In this document: in pieces, positions 53,100-62,854 of the stretch
How positions within the stretch are numbered: the stretch's first letter is position 1
Layout: every line of letters begins with the position of its first letter
Assembly (NCBI GenBank): GCA_963989385.1
Contig: OZ022498.1
Location: 106,723,683-106,787,682 of the forward strand
Reading direction: 5' to 3'
DNA: 64,000 nucleotides
Source of the DNA: Ctena decussata
Lineage: Eukaryota; Mollusca; Bivalvia; Lucinida; Lucinidae
Program-made: the position numbers and the translations under genes
The notes under the pieces: model-generated
What the model saw: the letters and a program-made list of their open reading frames with translations, nothing else
Database searches by the model: none
Told to the model about the DNA's origin: nothing

Positions 53100-55345
53100 A
53101 GCTTCAGCAAACATTGCATAAAGCCTACGAAAATTGCTTATAATCGACGAAAATTCCTAAATATTGACAGAGAAGTCGGCCTTAAAATAAGTGACCTTGA
53201 CCTTGAATGGTCCCTCTGATTCAGATGATGTATCATAATATTAAATGCAATTTATGCATGACCAATTAATAATGAAATCAAGAATTGTCAGAGTTTGTAA
53301 ATGATCATAATGCATGATACAGAGTTCATTTGTGCCATAATTTCGTGGATGTTTGTGACCTTGACCTTGGCACTACAATTTCCTTTGACCTGAATTACGT
53401 CAAACGTTGAAGCACAGTTACTGTCAATTGTATCTAGACTGTTTGCTACAATAACATACTTCATCCAAGGAGGAAAAGATCATAATTTTCATATAAAACG
53501 TGTTATTTATTAACATTTCTGGATTTTCGTGACCTTGACCTTGAAAACTTGTTGCTCCTGGATAAACTAGTGTTGCTGTGATGATCAGATTTATAATGTT
53601 TAATAGTTCTTTGCGCTTTAAAACTGCCTTTGAAACATAAAAATGATATTTATAAGAATAAATGTCGAAAACAGGACATTAAAATAGCATTTTTTTAGCT
53701 ATTTTAACATTGACCTTGACCTTTTGATTTGAATTTCTCCATCCAGTTTTTTTTATGTTTTACTCTTACATATATTGTTCTTTAACACCATACTAGTCTT
53801 TGTCTGGACATCTTCTGTTAAACTGTCCAAAAACTCCGCCGAAAAGTGTAATATTGCATTTTTCCACAAATTTCATAAAATTTTCCCCTTTTTCGGGCCT
53901 CTAGTGTAAGAAACCTATGGGAAATTTTGACACCAACTTTCTATCATTGTACTATGCCAACTTAGTGCTTTGATGTTTAAAACATTTCTTTTCCAAAAAA
54001 TTTCTGTAGAGACGAGAAAATAACAATTTTGCCAATTTCCGATTTTTTATCTTCATTTTTTCTGTTATCTTCCCAGAACAAACATTCTCCGTTTCCATGG
54101 CAACGAAACATAAAATGAAGATTTCGACGCCGTTTATGGTAGTTTTGCATCAGACCTGATATGTAGACAAAAAATTACTAAAATCCCAGACATAGCGTGG
54201 CCAACATTTTCCGAAAGTTGCACAGCAAACATGGCATAAAGCCTAGAAAATTGCTTATAATCGACAAAAATTCCTAAGTATTGATAGAGAGCTCGGACTG
54301 AAAATAAATGACCTTGACCTTGAATGGTCCCCCTGATTCAGATGATGTATCATAACATTATATGCAATTTATGCATGACCAATTAAAAATGAAATCAAGA
54401 ATTGTCAGAGTTTCTAAATGGTCATAATAATGATACTGAGTTCATTTGTGCCATAATTTCGTGGATATTTGTGACCTTGACCTTGGCATTGCAATTTCCT
54501 TCAACCTGAATTATGTCAGAAATTGAAGCACCGTTACTTTAAATTATATCTAGACTGTTTGCTATAATTACATACCTTATCGAAGAAGGAAAAGACCACA
54601 ATTTTCATGTAAAACATGCTATTTATTAAAAATTCAATGATTTTGGTGACCTTGACCTTGAAAACTTGTTGCTTCTGGATAAACTAGTGTTGCTGCGATA
54701 ATCAGATTTATAATGTATAATAGTTCTTTGCGCTTTAAAACTGCCTTTAAAACATAAAAAATGATATTTATGCCAATAAATGTCGAAAAAAAGGCATTAA
54801 AATAGCATTTTTTTAGCTATTTTAACATTGACCTTGACCTTTTGATTTGAATTTCTCCATCCAGTTTTTTTTATATTTTACTTTTACATACATTGTTCTT
54901 TATGACCATACTAGTCTTTGTCTGGACATCTTCTGTTAAACTGTCCAAAAACTCCGCCAAAAAAGTGTAATATTGCATTTTTCACAAATTTGATAAAATG
55001 CCAATTTTCCCCTTTTTCGGGCCCTTAGTGTAAGAAACCTATGCAAAATTTTGTCACCATTTTTATATCCTTGTGCTATGCCAACGTAGTGCTTTGATGT
55101 TAAAAACATTTCTTTTCCAAAAAGTTTCTGTAGAGACAGGAAAATAACAAACAATTTTGCCAATTTTCTGATTTTTCATTTTCAATTTTTCGGCCCTCCT
55201 CCCAGAACAAACATTCTCCGTTTCCATGGCAACGAAACATAAAACGAAGATTTCAACGCCGTTTATGGTGGTTTTGCATCAAACCTGATATGTAGACAAA
55301 AAATTACTAAAATCCCAGACATAGCGTGGCCAACGTTTTCCGATT
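53100..55345 (+). repeat. ~1.12-kb tandem duplication
   Basis: 53106-54215 and 54224-55345 are aligned copies at high identity: AGCAAACATTGCATAAAGCC or AGCAAACATGGCATAAAGCC, TGACCTTGACCTTGAATGGT, ATTCAGATGATGTATCATAA, GTGACCTTGACCTTGGCA and CTCCGTTTCCATGGCAACGA occur once in each, offset by 1,118-1,129 bp. Each unit contains four or five GACCTTGACCTT motifs. No ORF is conserved across the two copies. Confidence 0.92.
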
Positions 55346-55444
55346 CTTACAGAGAATTGATATTAATATCTGTAACGATTACTGAACGATTTCTGATCCT
55401 TAAAAGTATTTTATCTAGATTTTATCGGTATTTTGACGATTTTT

Positions 55445-56290
55445 GTCGCATCTGCTTTAGCAAGGTGCGATATAGGCGTCCGGTTTTCCGTCCGTCCATT
55501 CGTCCGTCAACCCGTTCGTCCGTCCGTCTGTCCGTCCGTTCACATTTACGTCGACCCTAAATTTTAAGTCCATTCAAATGACTTTTTCTCTGAAACCACT
55601 GCACCCATGGTTCTCCAAATTCACATGCTGCATGACCAGACTGCAGAGCCTCTGAATGACAAAATTCAGCATGGTCTAGAATCCAAGACGGCCGCTGTTA
55701 CTAAAAATAGCAAAAACAATAAAATCATGTTTTTCTCCAGAACCACTTGGTATATTTGGTTGAAATTTTATATGGAGCAATAATGGGACCTTGGTTTTAA
55801 AAATCATCAAAATGGAAAAAATCTGTAGCGGAATTAGGTCACACTGACCTACTTTCTGTTAACGAGTCCGAGTTTGCAAAAACACCAATATCTCAAAAAA
55901 ACGTGAACAGATTTAGGTCAGATTTAGTCAGAATGGTTCTTAGATAGAGTTCTTTGAAATTTAAGTGAGTGGAGACCATCCAAGATGGCCGCCAGTCACC
56001 GTTACTAAAACTAGAAAAATTTGAAAATGACAATATCTCAAGAGTCCCTGAATGGAATTGGACTTAATGTGTATTAAAATGATCCTTGCATGAAGCTGTT
56101 TCATGATTGTTTTTTCAAATTGACCGTCCAAGATGGCAACCATCCACCGTTACTAAAAAAAGCGAAAACATGAAAACAATACTACTGAATGGATTTCGAC
56201 CAAATATGTTTCAAAATGACTTTTGTCAAGTTCTTAAAGTGAAGGTGCAAAGCAAGTGCGGCATAGCTTTCCGCGGAATTCTTGTTTTAA
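55445..56290 (+). repeat. Tandem-repeat element (family B, copy 2)
   Basis: The left end TTGTCGCATCTGCTTTAGCA with AGGTGCGATATAGG and a (CCGT)n tract (55485-55540) matches 29463. The right end AAGGTGCAAAGCAAGTGCGG, CTTTCCGCGGAATTCTTGTT matches 30495. The inner part (CTCCAGAACCACTTGG..., CCAAGATGGCCGCC and ACCATCCACCGTTACTAAAA or variants repeated about three times) is unlike copy 1. Confidence 0.8.
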
Positions 56291-56766
56291 GTTGATGTTT
56301 CAATTGCATCTTATTACATTATTAGACGGGAGTATATTTTGTTTTGGAGAATGTTAATGCAAAATCATAAAGCGGCCATTATTGGTATGAAACTAAAATT
56401 TTTCAACAATGAAAGCAACCACCTTGTGACCTTTCTATGATTTGCTCCGGTGCCCGTGTTTTTTTCCTATTAGTATGCCTTTGCTACGCTAGGAAGGGAC
56501 TTTACGCCAGACACTGATTTGAAGACAGTTGCAGATCAGCGCATGGGAAGTCAGGAATTAAGAGAGAGACGGGAAACTTTGGACAGTGGGTAAATTCGGA
56601 TAGTAGCATTGTTTCCTTTATATATCAATTGTTTGGAACTAAAACAAATGTAACTGGCCAAACAGTGAAAATACTGATTAGACAGCTCATCTGGATTTTC
56701 TCTGTTTGCAGTGGTATGTCCGAATTTACCTCGCTGTCCGAAAATACCCGACTCTCCTCTACTTAC
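56291..56766 (-). other. Guanylate cyclase intron or 3' flank
   Basis: It lies downstream of the last recognised cyclase exon. I looked here for the C-terminal LKGKG/TYWL exon and did not see it. The open frame 56551-56850 is the exon read in the wrong frame plus intron. Confidence 0.5.
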
Positions 56767-56865
56767 GTTGTCCATTTGATTCCATACTGGACGCAGTTGT
56801 GACAGTATCGCCAAACAGGCAATATCTAGGCATCTTACGACCCACAACACCAGCCACGACTGAAC
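56767..56865 (-). CDS. Receptor guanylate cyclase, catalytic-domain exon ([11 protein letters not shown]) with altered TTASS motif
   Basis: This 99-nt exon follows acceptor ATTAAAG and ends CAA C|GTAAGT. It reads [20 protein letters not shown] then [13 protein letters not shown]. The Cys of RYCLFG, which with the Glu of VET selects guanine, is present. The family motif after GDTV is normally NTASRMES. Here Asn is Thr and Arg is Ser, the two residues known to stabilise the transition state in class III cyclases. The frame is open and the splice sites are good, so the exon is not obviously a pseudogene. The next exon, with the LKGKG...TYWL tail, was not found to the left. Confidence 0.9.
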
Positions 56866-56904
56866 CTTTAATTAAGGAATGAATGTTATTTGTTTAGCGT
56901 TTAC

Positions 56905-57060
56905 TGAAGTATAAACTACATCGGGTCACGCGCAGTGTTTACGTAAACCCTTTTACAGCTTACATCGGTCACGAGCAAAGTTTACGTAAAGCCCTTTCGG
57001 GTGTTTATAAAGGGGTTTACGTAAACTTTCTCGTGACCCGACGTAGTTTATACTTCAAAA
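56905..57060. repeat. Inverted repeat around GTTTACGTAAAC motifs
   Basis: AGTATAAACTACATCGGGTC with ACGCGCAGTGTTTACGTAAA (56910-56947) and TTTACGTAAACTTTCTCGTG with ACCCGACGTAGTTTATACTT (57017-57056) are near reverse complements. A middle copy CATCGGTCACGAGCAAAGTT with TACGTAAAGCCC sits at 56963-56994. MITE-like, ~150 bp. Confidence 0.7.
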
Positions 57061-57134
57061 CGTTTAAAAATAACGTTTATTCCTTATATTTGATCAAAAC
57101 AAAGATACACAAAAACAAGAAATGTGTATATATA

Positions 57135-57425
57135 AGAATAAGCGCGGTAGCCGAGTGGTTAGAATGGTTCGGCTATTGTGCAGAAAGTCGCCGGAAGGTC
57201 GTGATTTCGCGGCTCACCGTCGTCATCCGACAACTGGAAAACTCTCTCTGTCAATCCAGCAGTAAATGGGTACCTTTTTCTAATTAGGGAAGGATAAGGC
57301 AGCGAAAGGAGAGAGATGGGCTCCGCCTTTCATCAGCTGTGCCCAAGATACAGTGGGTCTCTAACCCCCACTGCCCCTACGGCTATTGGGCTATGGGAAA
57401 CCTTTACCTCTTTTAAAAAACTTTT
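57135..57425 (+). mobile_element. tRNA Ser/Leu-type SINE
   Basis: GCGCGGTAGCCGAGTGGTTA (57143-57162) is an excellent type II tRNA 5' end with A box, followed by GCTCACCGTCGTCATCCGAC. The body ends CCCTACGGCTATTGGGCTAT with GGGAAACCTTTACC and an A/T-rich tail. The B box (GGTCGTGATTTC) is degenerate, so it is not a functional tRNA. Confidence 0.65.
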
Positions 57426-57429
57426 CCGA

Positions 57430-58030
57430 CCGAATTTTGCAACAGTATGGACCAGCCGCATTGTCACTGCCTACCAGTAAAATCCACCTCCTGCTGTAGA
57501 TTTCATGTGCAAGTAGGTTTTACCTAATGTTTGCTAGCCATTCAAGTACATGGCATGTTGAGGATTTCACGTCCTAGTTAGTGAGGTGAACTGTCACTCA
57601 AACCACGTGGCACAATTTAATTATTGAGTTGTAAACAACACTGACTCCCGCATCACTTTAAATGCTTTACAGAGAGCTTTTTAATATTCAGAGAACTCCA
57701 GATTACGTGTTTTTACGATAATTCAGAGATACACGTAACTTTCCTTATTTCATGATGCAAACTTAAGTTTTGACAGCGAGACGGTTCTTATAATCAGTCT
57801 CAACACATTTTCAGGTAGAAATATGGGATATTTTTCCTAGATTATCCCTGTAATCCCTTCTTATCTGGAGTACTATATTATAATATATATGGACGAATGT
57901 TTTAACTTTTTAAACTCTTTAGAATAGCTGAGGTTGTACAGTTAAGAAGCAGCTGAGTAAAAAGTGTGTTTATGCAAAGCAATGAGAAAAATAGGTAGCG
58001 TTGACAAAAGCAAATCCTCCGAATCCGAAA
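57430..58030. other. Noncoding intron sequence
   Basis: AT-rich, no element recognised except debris at its start continuous with the SINE. It lies in the large guanylate cyclase intron. Confidence 0.4.
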
Positions 58031-58035
58031 ATGCA

Positions 58036-58160
58036 AACTAGAAAATTGTGTCTGTGAGACACTAACGATGCCCCCGTGTAGCGCCTGTCACATGACGTGT
58101 ATATCCATAAAGCATCTACAAAGAATCCATTGAAACAATACCCTACCATGTAAAACAAGA
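58036..58160 (+). repeat. ~180-bp element (family A, copy 2), left part
   Basis: CTAGAAAATTGTGTCTGTGA, GACACTAACGATGCCCCCGT and CATCTACAAAGAATCCATTG match the left end at 14330. It stops after CCCTACCATGTAAAA at the family B insertion and resumes at about 59787. Confidence 0.8.
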
Positions 58161-59786
58161 AATCCGCGGTAAGCGGTGTCGCACCTGCGCGGGTTAAGTC
58201 ACACGAGTTCTAATTTGTAGAGAAAACTATAGCGCCCATGCTAACGCAGGTGTGACAAAAGCAGGTGCGACAAAACGGACGTTAAACATGTTAAAAAAAG
58301 TGGCAAAAATTAATCTGGGAATTATGTGCACACAATGTGCACATCGTCAGACCATGACAAAACACCTGTGAAGTTTCAAAATGATTGATCTAAAAGTGTA
58401 AGCGGAGAGGTGCTCACAAGACACCTACTATGCTTGGCATTATGGTATGTAAAAATGATGAAGTTAAAAAAAAGTGGCAAAATTTAATCTGGAAATTATG
58501 TGCAAACAATATGCACATCTATAGACCATGGCCAAAACATCTGTGAAGTTTCAAAATGATTGGCTTAAAAAGGAATGAGGAGTTGTGCTCAGAAGACACC
58601 CACTATGGAAGGTATTATGTAAAAAATTGACTATGTTAAACATGTGAAAAAAGTGGCAAAATTTAATCTGCGAATTATGTGCAAACAATATGCACATTTA
58701 CAGACCATGGCCAAAACATCTGTGAAGTTTCAAAATGATTGGCCAAAAAGTGTAGGAGGAGTTGCGCACACAAGACACCTACTGCTAATTGTTGACGAAT
58801 GGCCTTTTTGTAAAAAATTGACTAAGTTCAACGTGTAAAAAAAGTAATAAAAATTAATCTGGGAATTATGTGCAAACAATATGCACATTTACAGACCATG
58901 GCCAAAACATCTGTGAAGTTTCTAAATGATTGGCCAAAAAGTGTAGGAGGAGTTTTGCTCACAAGACACCTACTGCGAATTGTTGACGGACGGACGGAAC
59001 GGACGGACGGGTTCGCGCACACCTATAGCGCCCCAGCTAACGCAGGTGCGCCAATAATTTGCACATCTTCAGACCATGACCAAAACATCTGTAAAGTCTC
59101 AAAGGGATTGTCCAACAAATGTAGGAGGGTTTGTGCTCACAAGACACCCCCTATGGAAGGTATTGTGTGAAAAACTGACTAAGTAAACACATGCAAAAAG
59201 TGGTAAAAAATAATTTGGAAATAATATGCAAACAATATGCTTATCTACAGACAATGGCCAAAGCAGCTGTGAAGTTTCAAAGGGCTTGTTCAACAAATGT
59301 AGGAGGAGTTGTGCTCACAAGACACCCACTATGGAAGGTATTGTGCAAAAAATTTACTAAGTTAAATATGTTAAAAAATAGCAAAAATTTATTTGGGAAT
59401 TTTGTGCAACAATATGCACATCTACAGACCATACCCAAAACATCTGTGAAGTTTCAAAATGATTGACCAAAAAGTGTAGGAGGAGTTGCGCTCACATGAC
59501 ACCCACTATGGCAGGTATATTGTCCAAAAATTACTAAGTTAAACATGTGAATAAAGTAGCAACATTTCATCTGTGAATTATGTGCGAACAATATGCACAT
59601 CTACAGACCATGGCCAAAATATCTGTGAAGTTTCAAAATGATTGGCCAAAAGGTGTAGGAGGAGTTGCGCTCACAAGATACCTACTGCAAAATGTTGACG
59701 GACGGACGGAATTGTTGACGGACGGATGGACGAACGGATGGAAACTTGCACGCCTATATCGCCCCAGCTAACGCAGGTGCAACAAA
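58161..59786 (-). repeat. ~165-bp tandem-repeat element (family B ends, copy 3), nested in family A
   Basis: The left end CAAGAAATCCGCGGTAAGCG with TGTCGCACCTGCGC is the reverse form of the right end at 30490-30510. The right end is GCTAACGCAGGTGCAACAAAA. About eight units of ~165-185 bp carry AATTATGTGCAAACAATATG, CACATTTACAGACCATGGCC, AAAACATCTGTGAAGTTTCA, AAAATGATTGGCC and AGGAGTTGCGCTCACAAGAC. Two (GGAC)n tracts (58985-59010 and 59696-59730) with GCGCCCCAGCTAACGCAGGT follow units, so two or three sub-elements are joined. Confidence 0.85.
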
Positions 59787-60560
59787 AATGGCCAAAATGA
59801 CTAAGTTAAAAAGGCTGTGATTCTGTCAAAATTAATTTTAGATCTATCAAAATGCTTTATGCATATCTTCAAATATGTCCAAAATATGTAGACATGGTTT
59901 GAAAAAGATCCATTAAAAACTGTGGGGTAAGTTGATACACAAACTCCATCCATACTCTACAATGCAAAAATTTCCCTAGAATGACTAAGTTCAAAAGGCC
60001 GTAATTCTGTCAAAATTAATTCTAGGTCTACTAAAAACCCACATGCACATTTTCAATACATTCGCAGTATGTATGCAAGGTTTGAAAAAGATTCATTGAA
60101 AACTGTGAGAGAAGTTGATTACACAAACTCTATACCCTACTTTGCAAAAATTTGCCTAAAATGACTAAGTTCAAAAGGCCATAATTCTGTCAAAATTAAT
60201 TCTAGGTTCAACAAAAACCCACATGCACATTTTCAATACATTTACAGAATGTATGCAAGGTTTCAAAAAGATCTATTGAAAAATGTGAGAGTAGTTGATT
60301 ACACAAACTCTATACCCTACAATGCAAAAATTTGCGTAAAATGGCCGTAATTCTGTCAAAATTGATTCTAGGTCCAACAAAAACCCACATGCACATCTTC
60401 AATATGTCCAAAACATGAATGCAGAATTAAAAAAAAATCATTGAAAACTGTGGGAGGAGTTGATTACACAAACTCTATACTATAAAGTGTGACGAACAGA
60501 CAGATGGACAGACAGACAGGGGCAAATCTTAATGCCCCCCCCCCCCCCCCCCCCCGACTA
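59787..60560 (+). repeat. ~180-bp element (family A, copy 2), right part
   Basis: Units with AAATGACTAAGTTCAAAAGG, GTAATTCTGTCAAAATTAAT and AACCCACATGCACATTTTCA are followed by GTGTGACGAACAGACAGATG, CAAATCTTAATGCCCCCC and a C-run of over 20 (60534-60556), then GACTATCATAAGC. Structure and end match 19243-19885. Confidence 0.88.
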
Positions 60561-60711
60561 TCATAAGCAAAAAAGACAAACAATCTTGGTAATCTTTAGT
60601 TTTTTAAATAAAATATGCCATTTTAAACCAATATTTTTTTTTTTGAAATAAAGTTAATAGAGAACGAATTCCACATAGCAGACATCTACATTTTATAATT
60701 ATTTTCTTTAC

Positions 60712-60886
60712 CTGAGTGAATTCCAATTCTTGCCCGTAAAGGAACGTGAGGCTGATGCCGTATAACAAACTGTTTTACTTGTTCAAGAATCCTTAGAGAC
60801 ATCCGGGCTATTTGTCGCACATGCTCATTTTGGTTTCTAATTGGAAGTCCTGATACGACCATATAAGCATCCCCAATCGTCTCTAC
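60712..60886 (-). CDS. Receptor guanylate cyclase, catalytic-domain exon ([15 protein letters not shown])
   Basis: This 175-nt exon (58 codons plus one base) begins [15 protein letters not shown] and ends ARIGIHS plus the first G of a Gly codon. The borders are acceptor TTTAG and donor TCAG|GTAAAG. The Glu of VET is the usual guanine-recognition residue and the Asp of IGDAY the second metal ligand; both are intact. The middle part ([16 protein letters not shown]...) fits the helix that follows. Phase 1 at the 3' end matches the exon at 56767-56865. Confidence 0.95.
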
Positions 60887-61428
60887 CTAAAGTCAGAATC
60901 ATGGGTGAATGATTAGTTTGCATATGCGAACAAGGAAGGTCCAAAACCGTATTGCATATCCCCAGTTTAACCTCATCCTTCACGTTTTAAGGAAGCAGCT
61001 CTTCCGTAATAAGTTTTGTATCCATTCGCAATGGCGGTCATCTCTCAAAGGAAAGCATATGTTCCGCTAGAAGGGATACTTCAGCAAGGGAAGCTAACAG
61101 GAAGTCACAAAAGTCTCTCCCTTTGCATAAATTGCGAAAAAAAACCGTAAAAGGTGTAGCCATATACCTTAAACCGGCAGAAAATCTGTTGGACAAAAAT
61201 ACTAATTCTCTGATGTACCATTGTTTTCTATTATATGTTACTTAACATGAAAATATAAAACATATGATTTTCATTTATATCTTTTATGTGTTTTTTGTTC
61301 TAGTAACCAGAAAAGCATACACCGAATAGATTTTGTATTCTTTAAATGAATGCTTGGTCAGGCATGAAAACTGGAATATATACCAACTGCGCAATTTATC
61401 AAGACCCTTACGCACAGTATCGTCCTAC
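60887..61428 (-). other. Guanylate cyclase intron
   Basis: This 542-bp intron lies between the VVDFLND and VETIGDAY exons, with donor GTAGGA and acceptor TTTAG. It is AT-rich, with no repeat or second gene recognised inside it. Confidence 0.8.
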
Positions 61429-61497
61429 CTTATAAACTTCGAAGCTTTCAATTATTTCATCAAAACTGGTATAAATGTCGTTTAAGAAATCCACTAC
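61429..61497 (-). CDS. Receptor guanylate cyclase, catalytic-domain exon (VVDFLNDIY)
   Basis: This 69-nt, 23-codon exon reads VVDFLNDIYTSFDEIIESF then EVYK. Acceptor TTTTAG precedes it and donor AAG|GTAGG follows. Both borders are phase 0. It continues the cyclase fold directly from STPLQ and leads into VETIGDAY. The xxLLNDLYxxFDxII...DVYK pattern is highly conserved in receptor guanylate cyclases. The exon is too short for simple ORF finding. Confidence 0.93.
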
Positions 61498-62730
61498 CTA
61501 AAAGACAAAATCAAATACGAGTAAACTAGTTAGTGTAAGACAGCACAGATTGATTTATCGAAAGAAATTAATTTCCATTACATTCTAATTTCAGACTACC
61601 ACTTTCCTCAAAATTTAATCAAAGATATGAATCCAAATTTGTGTTACTAAAATTGTTTTATATAGTGTGCAAATCTTTGCTTTACTCCTCAGATGCCTTA
61701 CTTCTCGGACTCTCGGGATAATGTGTTTTTGTTTGGCGCCATTTGATTCTCATAAATCGTAATCTCTAGCCTTGTAGAGCTGCCATTCAACTGCAAATCT
61801 TATGCTATTTTCCAGCAAAAGAGAGGGTCCTCGACCAATCGAACTGACACCAAGCTGGTAATATTTAGTCATCCAAGAACGAACCCACTATGGAAATGTA
61901 TATTTTCTATACTAAATACATGTACTTCCGGTGTAGATATATTCAATAAATAGATACACATTTACGGGAAGAAGCTTTGCCATTTACTTATTTTTGCTTA
62001 TGTTTTTAAATAGAACCAACTATTAAAAGTAAGCGTTTTCTTTTGTAGGATCGCTTTCTTTCCATTGAGTATAGACCCCTTTTTTGAACGCTTTCAAGAG
62101 GTCGAAAATGTTTCTTCCTTTAAAGAACTAGCGGATAAGCATAGCGTTGAATACATACACCGGAGCGAGATCAATCTACTGATACAAAACAAACCAATTC
62201 CTACATGTCAAACCAAGAATTATAATTAATGCTGAGTTAGCACAGTGTGCTTGGCCCAGAGCTAGTGGAAAATGGCTTTTATATATATGAAGCGGTAACT
62301 TAGAAAGTTGTCTTTGCACTTAATTGTAAGGTATTCATACAGCCAACTATCATTGAATATTGATAACAGTTAGAACTACTGCGAAAATTCCAAGACTAAG
62401 CAAAAACAGTGCAGGTCTAGATCAGTCGGATGAGGGTCTACACAGTTTACAACTCCATCTGCATCGTTTGAATTTCTATATTGTAATACCATATTGTTCC
62501 GCTTTAGGACCCATTACGGTATCTTCTTAGCCGTTTTTCTGTCGGATTTTTACGGTATATTTAAGATAGTCAAGGCCAGCGGAAACACTCAGGAACTTAA
62601 AATAAAGCCCAAAATACAGTTGGTGTCTAGCTGGTCGGAATTTGCAGTCATAGATTTTTACAGTGATGATAATGATCATGACAGAAAACAAACTAAAATT
62701 CATCACTATTATGGACTGGCTTTGAGGTAC
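61498..62730 (-). other. Guanylate cyclase intron
   Basis: This intron is bounded by donor GTACCT (62730 downwards) and acceptor TTTTAG (ending 61498). It is AT-rich and noncoding. Around 62395-62515 it contains a fragment of a dispersed repeat (GGGTCTACAC...CCATCTGCATC) also found near 10300-10410. Nothing else is recognised. Confidence 0.75.
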
Positions 62731-62854
62731 CTGTAGGGGAGTACTAGACGCTGATATAGTGGTAAATCCCACAATATCGGAGAAGTAGATTGTTACACTT
62801 TCAAATTCTTCTGGCGTTACCGATTGCCCGCTCCGCAACTGCTCCGCAACACTT
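62731..62854 (-). CDS. Receptor guanylate cyclase, catalytic-domain exon (FSDIVGFT)
   Basis: This 124-nt exon lies between acceptor TTCCAG and donor CAG|GTACCT. It encodes one base of a shared codon plus 41 codons starting [14 protein letters not shown] and including [11 protein letters not shown]. This is the start of the class III nucleotide cyclase catalytic domain, which makes cGMP from GTP. The Asp of FSDIVGFT is the first metal ligand and is present. The SVAEQL/VTPEEF flanks are typical of membrane-receptor guanylate cyclases rather than soluble ones. The end of the exon (STPLQ) joins in phase 0 to VVDFLND in the next exon. The open frame continues past the donor into intron to 62527, so a plain ORF call overextends it. 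Confidence 0.93.

Larger units (their letters stand above)
56866..60711 (-). other. Large guanylate cyclase intron filled with nested repeats
   Basis: This 3.8-kb interval between the IGIHS and [10 protein letters not shown] exons contains two nested tandem-repeat elements (58036-60560), a tRNA-like SINE (57140-57420) and an inverted motif near 56920-57060. The splice phases on either side match (phase 1), supporting a single intron. Confidence 0.75.

Noticed and set aside
56551..56850. 99-residue minus-strand protein
   Set aside because: It reads the cyclase exon in the wrong frame and then runs into the intron; the true frame gives [13 protein letters not shown].
57143..57215. tRNA Ser/Leu gene
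   Set aside because: Good A box, but B box and cloverleaf are degenerate and a SINE body follows.
62494..62736. 80-residue plus-strand protein
   Set aside because: Antisense shadow of intron and of the FSDIVGFT exon border.
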